This document shows, piece by piece, positions 27,632 to 33,313 of a stretch of DNA of 33,313 bases. Position 1 is the first letter of the stretch, and each line of letters opens with the position of its first letter. Made by a program: the position numbers and the translations under genes. The DNA lies in assembly GCA_913009835.1 (NCBI GenBank), contig CAJVXH010000017.1, positions 1-33,313 on the forward strand. The letters are read 5' to 3'. The notes under the pieces are model-generated. The model was not told the DNA's origin and searched no databases. It was given only the letters and a program-made list of their open reading frames with translations. Source of the stretch: an uncultured bacterium (lineage in GTDB: Bacteria > Electryoneota > Electryoneia > Electryoneales > Electryoneaceae).

Positions 27632-28057
27632 CTATTGCTCCACAATAACGCCCATTGAACGCGCCGTGCCAGCGATGATATGCATCGCTTGTTCCACCGT
27701 GTGTGCGTTCAAATCAGGCATTTTCTTTTCCGCGATTTCGCGGACCTGGTCCCACTTGATCTTTCCGACCTTCTCACGGTTAGGCTCACCAGAACCCTTG
27801 TCCAGCTTGATCGCCTTCTTGATCAAATAACTGGCCGGAGGAGTCTTCATGATAAAGGTGAACGAACGGTCCTGGTAAACCGTCACTTCCACCGGAGTCA
27901 ACTCACCGGGGACATTCGCCGTCTTAGCATTGAATGCCTTGACAAACTCCATGATGTTCACGCCCTTCGGACCGAGCGCTGTACCCACCGGGGGCGCCGG
28001 AGACGCCTGCCCGCCAGGAATCACGAGTTTTGCCATACCCAGAATTTTCTTCGCCAT
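27632..28057 (-). CDS. rplK: 50S ribosomal protein L11
   Basis: Part of the GTPase-associated centre and of the stringent-response trigger. It has the standard 141 residues. [20 protein letters not shown] near residues 15-34 and [20 protein letters not shown] with the C-terminal [11 protein letters not shown] are typical. It begins 10 nt after the nusG stop. Confidence 0.98.
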   Translation of the reverse strand: MAKKILGMAKLVIPGGQASPAPPVGTALGPKGVNIMEFVKAFNAKTANVPGELTPVEVTVYQDRSFTFIMKTPPASYLIKKAIKLDKGSGEPNREKVGKIKWDQVREIAEKKMPDLNAHTVEQAMHIIAGTARSMGVIVEQ

Positions 28058-28067
28058 GACCTTTGCC

Positions 28068-28610
28068 TCAGGACTCGCCGAAATCCGTCGTTACCTGCAA
28101 AAAATCAACTTCAACAGGAGTCTCACGACCAAATATGGACACGAGAACTTTCAACTTTCGTTTCTCGGCGTTGATTTCCTTGATCGTTCCCTGGAAGTCC
28201 TTGAAAGGACCATCCGCAATCTTAACCACATCGTCTACCAGGAACGGAATCTCAACTGTTTGAACTCCAGACCGCTCTTCCACACGTCCAAGAATGCGGT
28301 CTACCTCTTCCTTACGAAGAGGTTCAGGATCATTGCCCGAACCACCTATGAACCCCATTACACCCGGGGTGCTCAGAAGGAGGTGCTTCGTGTGCTTCGT
28401 CAACTCCATCTCCACCAGCAAATAGCCGGGGAAAAAGTTGCGACGCTTGGTGCGCTTCTTCCCATCCCGCATCTCAATGACTTCTTCCGCGGGGATCAGG
28501 ATATTGCCCACCAGCTCTCTCTGCTCAACAAGCCGCTCCAACTCAGACTCAAGGTATTCCTTGACCCGGTTTTCCTGACCTGTGAATACTTGTAGTACGT
28601 ACCATTCCAT
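28068..28610 (-). CDS. nusG: Transcription elongation/antitermination factor NusG
   Basis: Binds the RNA polymerase clamp, and links it to Rho or to S10. From ATG 28610 it has 180 residues. The NGN domain starts [16 protein letters not shown] and contains [13 protein letters not shown]; the KOW domain contains [20 protein letters not shown] near residues 125-145. A TTG at 28628 overlapping the secE stop (TTGA) is an alternative start; neither site has a good Shine-Dalgarno, so the start is uncertain by six residues. Confidence 0.96.
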   Translation of the reverse strand: MEWYVLQVFTGQENRVKEYLESELERLVEQRELVGNILIPAEEVIEMRDGKKRTKRRNFFPGYLLVEMELTKHTKHLLLSTPGVMGFIGGSGNDPEPLRKEEVDRILGRVEERSGVQTVEIPFLVDDVVKIADGPFKDFQGTIKEINAEKRKLKVLVSIFGRETPVEVDFLQVTTDFGES

Positions 28611-28624
28611 AGGGTGGACTGACG

Positions 28625-28807
28625 TCAAATGATCAGTTGAATGAAACGCGAGATGACAAAATCAGCCGAGAAAACAAATATCGCCAGTATGATCGAGAGC
28701 ATCAACGTAACGCTGGTTGATTCGATCAGACCCGCACGGGTCGGCCATGTCACCTTGCCCATCTCCGAACGCACACTCTGGATGTAGTCCGCTGCCTGCT
28801 TAAACAT
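28625..28807 (-). CDS. secE: Preprotein translocase subunit SecE (short form)
   Basis: Clamps SecY in the inner membrane. It has 60 residues from ATG 28807, the minimal single-span form: amphipathic helix with [19 protein letters not shown], then one transmembrane segment ([20 protein letters not shown]). GAGG lies five bases before ATG 28807; the adjacent ATG at 28810 would be too close. It overlaps or abuts nusG. Confidence 0.95.
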   Translation of the reverse strand: MFKQAADYIQSVRSEMGKVTWPTRAGLIESTSVTLMLSIILAIFVFSADFVISRFIQLII

Positions 28808-28829
28808 CATTACCTCAGAGGAGAAGACC

Positions 28830-28856
28830 GGGCTGTGCAATGATAGGGGACAGCCC
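28830..28856 (-). other. Hairpin in the secE leader
   Basis: GGGCTGT and ACAGCCC (7-bp arms) enclose a 13-nt loop about 23 nt upstream of secE, and a competing GGGG/CCCC stem lies inside it. No U-tract follows. It sits in the 146-nt stretch between tRNA-Trp and secE, which has no other feature; it could mark tRNA 3' processing or tune secE. Confidence 0.35.
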
Positions 28857-28953
28857 CGCACCCAACAGTTTCTCTATCAGCCGCGATTCCCCGAACCGGG
28901 CTATCACCTCAATGCGAAGCCAAAAGCCACGCACAACACTTGCTATATCGTCG

Positions 28954-29026
28954 CAGGACACGAGGGAATCGAACCCCCAACCCCCGGTTTTGGAGACCGG
29001 TGCTCTACCAATTGAGCTAGTGTCCT
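28954..29026 (-). tRNA. tRNA-Trp (anticodon CCA)
   Basis: 73 nt, full cloverleaf: acceptor AGGACAC/GTGTCCT, D arm GCTC/GAGC, anticodon arm CCGGT-CTCCAAA-ACCGG, T loop TTCGATT, discriminator G. The 3' CCA is not encoded. It sits between rpmG and secE, a common position for trpT. Confidence 0.97.
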
Positions 29027-29112
29027 TTAACCACAGGTATGAGTGATGAATGAGCAACTGCAACTGCAAAACACAGTTCAAAACACACCTGAGAACACTC
29101 AACAATAGATTG

Positions 29113-29262
29113 TCAACGACTCTCCCGATGCTGCGTATGCTTGTTGCAGCGCGGACAGTACTTCTTCACAACCATACGTTCCGGATGATCAGCCTTGTTC
29201 TTCGACAACGTGTAGTTGCGGGAATGGCATTCCTCACATTCCAAAATCACCTTCACACGCAT
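29113..29262 (-). CDS. rpmG: 50S ribosomal protein L33, zinc-binding form
   Basis: Small exit-site protein. It has 49 residues, starting MRVKVILECEECHSRNYTL and containing KKYCPRCNKHTQH. Two CxxC pairs (Cys9/Cys12 and Cys36/Cys39) mark the zinc-binding form. The ATG at 29262 has a GGGGGTG stretch upstream. It lies between tufB and tRNA-Trp, in the usual tufB-rpmG-trpT-secE order. Zinc ligands are intact here, unlike in S14. Confidence 0.95.
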   Translation of the reverse strand: MRVKVILECEECHSRNYTLSKNKADHPERMVVKKYCPRCNKHTQHRESR

Positions 29263-29389
29263 CGAAAAACACCCCCATCACACCGTGACGTAGTCAGCCT
29301 CTTCGCGAAACCAAGCTGCGATTCCCCAGCTGAGGTGTATGTACACAACACTCAGGTCGTGAATAATCCGCGCTTGAGATAAGGAAGTC

Positions 29390-29415
29390 ATCCTGACGCC
29401 GAAGGCGAGAAGGAT
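29390..29415 (-). repeat. REP-like hairpin with CATCCTGA motif
   Basis: ATCCT and AGGAT arms with GCC/GGC inside and a GAA loop. The text GTCATCCTGACGCC...AAGGATCTCG resembles a dispersed CATCCTGAGC-type element I recall from many bacterial genomes; only one copy is in this window. It lies in the 230-nt tufB-rpmG spacer. Confidence 0.45.
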
Positions 29416-29438
29416 CTCGGTTTGTACTTCCGATTGTC

Positions 29439-29461
29439 CGCGCTTGCAAGCAAGCACGGGC
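29439..29461 (-). repeat. REP-like hairpin, copy 2
   Basis: Exact 23-nt match to 5665-5687. On the transcribed strand CCGTGCTTG and CAAGCGCGG pair over 9 bp (one G-T wobble) around CTTG. A 10-nt fragment of the same element (TCCGCGCTTG) recurs at 29367-29376. Confidence 0.7.
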
Positions 29462-29492
29462 CTATCAAACACGGGTCTGTACCTACCTGTAT

Positions 29493-30683
29493 CTACTCAA
29501 TAATCTTGCTGACAACGCCGGCGCCGACTGTGCGGCCACCCTCACGGATCGCGAAACGAAGAGTCTCTTCCATCGCAATCGGTGCGATCAACTCTACATC
29601 CATCTTGATGTTGTCACCAGGCATGATCATCTCAACGCCCTCAGGCAACTTGATCGAGCCGGTAACATCCGTCGTACGGAAATAGAACTGAGGACGATAT
29701 CCATCAAAGAACGGAGTGTGACGTCCACCCTCATTCTTGCTCAAAATGTAAACTTCAGCCTCAAACTTGGTGTGAGGATTGATCGACTTCGGCTTCGCCA
29801 AAACCATCCCGCGCTCAATCGCGTCCTTGTCAACACCACGAAGCAACAAACCAGCGTTGTCGCCCGCACGACCTTCGTTCAAAATCTTGCGGAACATCTC
29901 AACACCAGTTACAACCGTCTTCTTGTTAGCATTGAGACCGACCAGCTCCACTTCCTCACCGGTCTTAACTATCCCACGCTCAATACGTCCAGTCGCCACA
30001 GTCCCACGACCAGTGATCGAGAAAACGTCCTCAACCGGCATCAGGAAAGGCTTATCCAAAGAGCGTTCCGGTTCCGGGATGTACTCGTCAACAGCCGCGA
30101 TCAACTCAAATATCGAAGCAGTCGCCTTCTCATCATCAGCGTTGTTCAACGCTTCCAATGCAGAACCACGGATGATCGGAATGTCATCACCAGGGAACTC
30201 ATACTCGCTCAGAAGATCACGCATCTCAAGCTCGACCAGGTCCAACAACTCCTCGTCATCAACCAAATCGACCTTGTTCATGTAAACGACCAAAGCCGGA
30301 ACGTTCACCTGACGGGCCAGAAGGATGTGCTCACGAGTCTGAGGCATCGGACCATCGGCCGCCGATACCACAACTATCGCACCGTCCATCTGAGCTGCAC
30401 CAGTGATCATGTTCTTCACGTAATCTGCGTGACCCGGGCAGTCTACATGCGCATAGTGACGGTTGTCTGACTCATATTCCACATGAGCCGTCGCAATCGT
30501 GATACCGCGCTCACGCTCTTCAGGAGCATTGTCAATTGAATCGAAAGAACGGAACTCTGCCCCGCCCTTCTTCGACAATACCAACGTCATAGCAGCCGTC
30601 AAAGTCGTCTTGCCGTGGTCCACATGACCAATCGTGCCCACATTGACGTGAGGCTTGTCCCGCTTAAATACTTCCTTCGCCAT
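29493..30683 (-). CDS. tufB: Elongation factor Tu, copy B
   Basis: Second EF-Tu gene, encoding the same 396 residues as tufA (12464-13654). It follows four tRNA genes and precedes rpmG, the E. coli-like thrT-tufB location. GGAGG lies six bases before ATG 30683, a stronger site than at tufA. The only differences from tufA in the frame are base 30630 (synonymous Ile codon) and the stop codon TAG. Flanks diverge at once on both sides, which suggests gene conversion limited to the coding sequence. Confidence 0.99.
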   Translation of the reverse strand: MAKEVFKRDKPHVNVGTIGHVDHGKTTLTAAMTLVLSKKGGAEFRSFDSIDNAPEERERGITIATAHVEYESDNRHYAHVDCPGHADYVKNMITGAAQMDGAIVVVSAADGPMPQTREHILLARQVNVPALVVYMNKVDLVDDEELLDLVELEMRDLLSEYEFPGDDIPIIRGSALEALNNADDEKATASIFELIAAVDEYIPEPERSLDKPFLMPVEDVFSITGRGTVATGRIERGIVKTGEEVELVGLNANKKTVVTGVEMFRKILNEGRAGDNAGLLLRGVDKDAIERGMVLAKPKSINPHTKFEAEVYILSKNEGGRHTPFFDGYRPQFYFRTTDVTGSIKLPEGVEMIMPGDNIKMDVELIAPIAMEETLRFAIREGGRTVGAGVVSKIIE

Positions 30684-30737
30684 CGCCAACCTCCGCAAGT
30701 CCAGGTTTGTCTATCTGCTACTTAAATCTTAAATGCG

Positions 30738-30810
<73 letters not shown>

Positions 30811-30821
30811 ATTGAAATAAA

Positions 30822-30870
30822 GTCCTGAGTCCTGAGTCCTGAGTCCTGAGTCCTGAGTCCTGAGTCCTGA
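30822..30870. repeat. Tandem repeat, 7 perfect copies of a heptamer
   Basis: Seven uninterrupted copies of GTCCTGA (49 nt) between tRNA-Gly and tRNA-Thr(GGT). No copy differs. It is non-coding and lies inside a likely tRNA-tufB transcript. Such perfect arrays change length by slippage. Confidence 0.97.
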
Positions 30871-30883
30871 GCTCAAAAACTTG

Positions 30884-30956
30884 AGCGGGAGACGGGGCTC
30901 GAACCCGCGACATCCAGCTTGGAAGGCTGGTGCTCTACCAGTTGAGCTACTCCCGC
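30884..30956 (-). tRNA. tRNA-Gly (anticodon TCC)
   Basis: 73 nt; acceptor GCGGGAG/CTCCCGC, anticodon arm CCAGC-CTTCCAA-GCTGG, T loop TTCGAGC, discriminator T. No encoded CCA. Same order and anticodon as E. coli glyT. Confidence 0.97.
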
Positions 30957-31014
30957 AGCACCTTCAACACTTGCCCCTTCAACAATCAGAACGGGCAGAC
31001 ATCGAAGCACTGTG

Positions 31015-31097
31015 TGGGGGGAGAAGGATTCGAACCTTCGAAGGCATACGCCGGCAGATTTACAGTCTGCTCCCTTTGGCCGCTCGGGCATCCCCCC
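31015..31097 (-). tRNA. tRNA-Tyr (anticodon GTA)
   Basis: 83 nt with the long variable arm of class II tRNAs; acceptor GGGGGGA/TCCCCCC, anticodon arm GCAGA-CTGTAAA-TCTGC, discriminator A. No encoded CCA. A CTCGATG/CATCGAG hairpin (31108-31124) lies 11 nt upstream and may guide 5' processing. The 209-nt stretch to the next tRNA (31098-31306) holds nothing else I can identify. Confidence 0.97.
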
Positions 31098-31306
31098 AAA
31101 TAATCTGCTCGATGAATCATCGAGGTCAATCTCAAGCTGGAAAAGAACAGTGTTCTAAACTTCAATAACGATACACTTCAACAACACAGAAACGGTGACT
31201 TCCGCTCACGATCCAGGTATGTGGCCCTCCGCCTTTGCTGGGGCGGGAACCTCCCTGCTCCGTGTCGCACGTCACCTTGCTCCATTTGCTTGTTCGTATC
31301 GCTTAG

Positions 31307-31379
31307 GGCCGGCGATCGGAGTTGAACCGATGACCGCTGGATTACAAATCCAGTGCTCTACCAACTGAGCTACACCGGC
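31307..31379 (-). tRNA. tRNA-Thr (anticodon TGT)
   Basis: 73 nt; acceptor GCCGGTG/CGCCGGC with one T-G pair, anticodon arm CTGGA-TTTGTAA-TCCAG, T loop TTCAACT, discriminator C. No encoded CCA. First gene of the tRNA-tufB unit; equivalent to E. coli thrU. Confidence 0.96.
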
Positions 31380-31419
31380 ATTCCAGCTAGTCCAAAATAT
31401 CAGGCCTGTACCCTGAAAC

Positions 31420-31435
31420 CCTTGTCAACTCAAGG
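31420..31435 (-). promoter_or_regulatory. Consensus -35 box within a palindrome, upstream of the tRNA genes
   Basis: A perfect TTGACA (31428-31423) lies inside the inverted repeat CCTTG/CAAGG, about 45 nt before the first tRNA. No good -10 follows at 16-18 nt (CCTGAT at 18 is poor). It may be the tRNA promoter under activator or repressor control, or coincidence. Confidence 0.3.
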
Positions 31436-31472
31436 CCCGATGCCAAGCGCACGCTCTACGAAAAACCTGCGC

Positions 31473-31512
31473 AAAAAAGCGACGCTGTACAATCACACCT
31501 GCCTTGCGTCGC
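31473..31512 (-). terminator. Intrinsic terminator between the CoA-transferase gene and the tRNA genes
   Basis: On the transcribed strand GCGACGC and GCGTCGC (perfect 7-bp stem, 20-nt loop) are followed by six T. It lies about 80 nt after the CoA-transferase stop. The stem is the same seven bases as in the rpsL leader hairpin. It probably ends the ald/CoA-transferase transcript. Confidence 0.7.
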
Positions 31513-31519
31513 AGCCCTA

Positions 31520-31547
31520 AATATACTTCCATACTTCGATGAGTCAA
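31520..31547 (-). promoter_or_regulatory. Sigma70-type promoter candidate upstream of the tRNA-tufB unit
   Basis: TTGACT (31547-31542), a 16-nt spacer and TATATT (31525-31520). Its start would fall near 31513, right at the base of the terminator hairpin at 31512, so useful transcription would need readthrough. It shares TTGACTCAT with the rpsL promoter. Confidence 0.45.
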
Positions 31548-31592
31548 GTGGAGTCTTCCACGAGACTCCAAGCACTCCAAAGCCACTTCACA

Positions 31593-32906
31593 TCAGATCA
31601 ATTTCTGCTCTTTTGCATAACTCTCCAGCTCCTCGCGGAAATCCGGATGAGCGATACGAATCATCTCCCGCGCACGATCTCGATAAGACAATCCATGCAG
31701 ATTCACAGAACCATATTCGGTTACAATCCAGTGTACATCCGCCCGAGTTGTCACCACACCAGCACCGGGTTTCAGTTGAGACACGATGCGGCTGATAGAA
31801 TCACCTTTGGCGGTGCTGGGAAGCGCGATGATCGGTTTGCCACCCCTGGACCTCGCAGCGCCGCGAATGAAGTCAACCTGCCCACCAAATCCCGAGTAGA
31901 GGTTTGGACCAATACTGTCCGCGCAAACCTGGCCAGTGATGTCAACCTCAATCGCACTGTTGATCGCGACCATGTTGTCGTGCTCGGCAATCACCTTGAT
32001 ATCATTCACATACTCTGTCGGGCGGAATTCGACGATCGGATTATTCTCTATGAAATCAAAAGTTTTACGTGTACCCAGGACGAATCCGGCAACCATCTTA
32101 CCACGGTTGATCGTCTTCTTGTCATTAGTGATAATGCCTTCCTCGACCAGATCCACCACCCCATCGCTGAACATCTCTGAGTGAACACCCAGATCATTCT
32201 TCTCTCTGAGGTGATAGAGAACCGCGTCAGGGATCGTTCCGATACCCATCTGCAAAGTATCGCCGTCATTTATCAAGCCAACGATATTCTCGCCTATCTT
32301 CAGAGGAACCAGATTCTTCTCATCATTTAAATCTGGCACAAATTGCGGCATCTCAAATAACGGCGCATCGTGTGTCACAAATGTGTCGATCTTGTTCACA
32401 TGAATGAAGCTGTCTCCCAAGGTGCGCGGCATGAGACGATTCACTTGGGCGATCACATGCTTTGCGCAATCCGCAGCCGCCTTTGTAACGCTCACATCAA
32501 CTCCAAATGAACAGAATCCATGCTCGTCCGGAGGGGATACGTGGATGAAACAAACGTCTATAGGCAATGTTCCATCGCTGAACATCTTGGGGACTTCAGA
32601 GAGGAACACCGGCATGGCATCTGCCCGTCCTTCGGAAACCGCTTCACGAGCGTTGCTGCCAATGAACAGGGCCAAGTGACGGAAGATGCCTTCATACTTG
32701 GCGTCGAGATAGGATGCCTTGCCCATAGTCAGAAGGTGCATCACCTCGACATTCTCAAGCTCGCCAGAACGTCGCACCATCGCGTCAGTCAGAGCTGTCG
32801 GCGTCGCACAGCCGGGTTGGACATTCACCCGATCTCCGCTCTTGATCACCTTCACAGCTTCATCAGCCGACATCTTGTGTGACCGGTACTTTTCCATCCA
32901 TCTCAT
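31593..32906 (-). CDS. Acetyl-CoA hydrolase/4-hydroxybutyrate CoA-transferase family protein
   Basis: Transfers CoA between acetyl-CoA (or another acyl-CoA) and a carboxylate, through a glutamyl-CoA thioester. It has 437 residues, the length of the family. QMGIGTIPDAVLYHL near residues 219-233 and LGVHSEMFSDGVVDLVEEG follow; Glu244 in HSEM is the expected catalytic Glu. The C-terminal GFGGQVDFIRGAARSRGGKP is also typical. The ATG at 32906 overlaps the stop of the alanine dehydrogenase (ATGA), with GAGGTG upstream, so the two are coupled. The substrate cannot be told from sequence; 4-hydroxybutyrate, butyrate or acetate are options. Confidence 0.9.
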   Translation of the reverse strand: MRWMEKYRSHKMSADEAVKVIKSGDRVNVQPGCATPTALTDAMVRRSGELENVEVMHLLTMGKASYLDAKYEGIFRHLALFIGSNAREAVSEGRADAMPVFLSEVPKMFSDGTLPIDVCFIHVSPPDEHGFCSFGVDVSVTKAAADCAKHVIAQVNRLMPRTLGDSFIHVNKIDTFVTHDAPLFEMPQFVPDLNDEKNLVPLKIGENIVGLINDGDTLQMGIGTIPDAVLYHLREKNDLGVHSEMFSDGVVDLVEEGIITNDKKTINRGKMVAGFVLGTRKTFDFIENNPIVEFRPTEYVNDIKVIAEHDNMVAINSAIEVDITGQVCADSIGPNLYSGFGGQVDFIRGAARSRGGKPIIALPSTAKGDSISRIVSQLKPGAGVVTTRADVHWIVTEYGSVNLHGLSYRDRAREMIRIAHPDFREELESYAKEQKLI

Positions 32907-33313
32907 TTAAGCACCTCTTCGACCGAGTGATGCTTCACCCCGAACACGTCCGCTATAATGCCACGAACCACTTTCCCCTGGTGCGTGCTTAGTCCTGTTA
33001 CCAGGTAGGGATGATTTTGCAGCGTTTCAACCACGCCATCCCTCAGCATCAATTTGATGAACGGCAGCACCTGATTCTGAAATGCTCGTGTGGCCGAACG
33101 CGGCACTAACGCCGGCATGTTCGGCACGCAATAATGGACAACATCTTCTTCGATGTACGTAGGATTCGAGATCGTAGTGGGACGGCTGGTCTCGGCACTA
33201 CCTCCCTGATCAATGGCGACATCCACCAGGACACTGCCACGTTTCATAGCTTGCACGTTCTCCCGCATCAGCAAATGAGGAGTGGGATGATCCTCAATCA
33301 TGATTGCGCAGAT
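32903..33313 (-). CDS. ald: Alanine dehydrogenase, C-terminal part (runs off the window)
   Basis: NAD-dependent oxidative deamination of L-alanine to pyruvate. Only the last 136 residues are present; the gene continues past the right edge. VDVAIDQGGSAETSRPTT and VVHYCVPNMPALVPRSAT are hallmarks of the alanine dehydrogenase/transhydrogenase alpha family; the Asp-Gln pair near the nicotinamide is present. The absence of a transhydrogenase-type extension and the ending LVTGLSTHQGKVV favour alanine dehydrogenase. The stop overlaps the downstream start. Confidence 0.9.
   Translation of the reverse strand: MCAIMIEDHPTPHLLMRENVQAMKRGSVLVDVAIDQGGSAETSRPTTISNPTYIEEDVVHYCVPNMPALVPRSATRAFQNQVLPFIKLMLRDGVVETLQNHPYLVTGLSTHQGKVVRGIIADVFGVKHHSVEEVLK

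Noticed and set aside
28815-29105. Minus-strand ORF overlapping tRNA-Trp
   Set aside because: It reads through the tRNA gene (peptide SSIGRAPVSKTGGWGF is a typical tRNA translation) and has no family resemblance.
30822-30870. CRISPR array
   Set aside because: The units are 7 bp and directly adjacent, with no spacers; this is a microsatellite-like tandem repeat.
30873-31091. Minus-strand ORF over tRNA-Gly and tRNA-Tyr
   Set aside because: The peptide VAQLVEHQPSKLDVAGSSPV is a known spurious tRNA translation.
31098-31306. Small RNA gene between tRNA-Tyr and tRNA-Thr
   Set aside because: I found short hairpins only, no promoter-terminator pair and no recognisable RNA family.

Overview
The window is the translation and transcription supercluster of a bacterium, read almost entirely on the minus strand. 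Its left end is an assembly artefact. In transcription order (right to left) it holds: the 3' end of an alanine dehydrogenase gene and a 4-hydroxybutyrate/acetyl-CoA transferase-like gene; tRNA-Thr(TGT), tRNA-Tyr(GTA), tRNA-Gly(TCC), tRNA-Thr(GGT); tufB; rpmG; tRNA-Trp(CCA); secE-nusG; rplK-rplA-rplJ-rplL; rpoB-rpoC; the str genes rpsL-rpsG-fusA-tufA; the S10 genes rpsJ to rpsQ; the spc genes rplN to secY; adk; and a truncated map.

The organism looks like an uncultured Gram-negative bacterium of moderate GC. The beta' subunit carries a long insertion after the trigger loop, as in many Gram-negative phyla. The order thrU-tyrU-glyT-thrT-tufB matches that of Escherichia coli, but the rpoBC, str, S10 and spc blocks are contiguous, which E. 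coli does not have. I cannot name the phylum; an FCB-group or candidate-phylum lineage is a guess.

Layout: bases 1-127 are foreign or artefactual and end in a T-run. Bases 128-185 are the complete 58-nt Illumina P5/universal adapter. Native DNA starts at about 186, inside map. From 186 to 16822 the genes are tightly packed, often with ATGA, TGATG or TAATG overlaps. The 341-nt rpoC-rpsL gap holds a near-consensus promoter followed by a hairpin with a U-tract. The rplL-rpoB gap holds a strong intrinsic terminator, probably a partial attenuator. The region 28808-31592 holds the RNA genes, rpmG, tufB, REP-like hairpins and a perfect 7 x 7-bp tandem repeat. The two tuf genes differ by one synonymous base plus the stop codon.

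Functionally the genes supply ribosomal proteins, three translation factor genes (two EF-Tu, one EF-G), the two large RNA polymerase subunits, NusG, the SecYE translocon core, adenylate kinase and methionine aminopeptidase. I found no new multi-gene system. The most unusual biological points are a short S14 protein missing three of four zinc ligands, a pair of similar promoter-plus-hairpin modules before rpsL and before the tRNA-tufB unit, N-terminal extensions on S17 and L5, and dispersed and tandem repeats inside essential operons.
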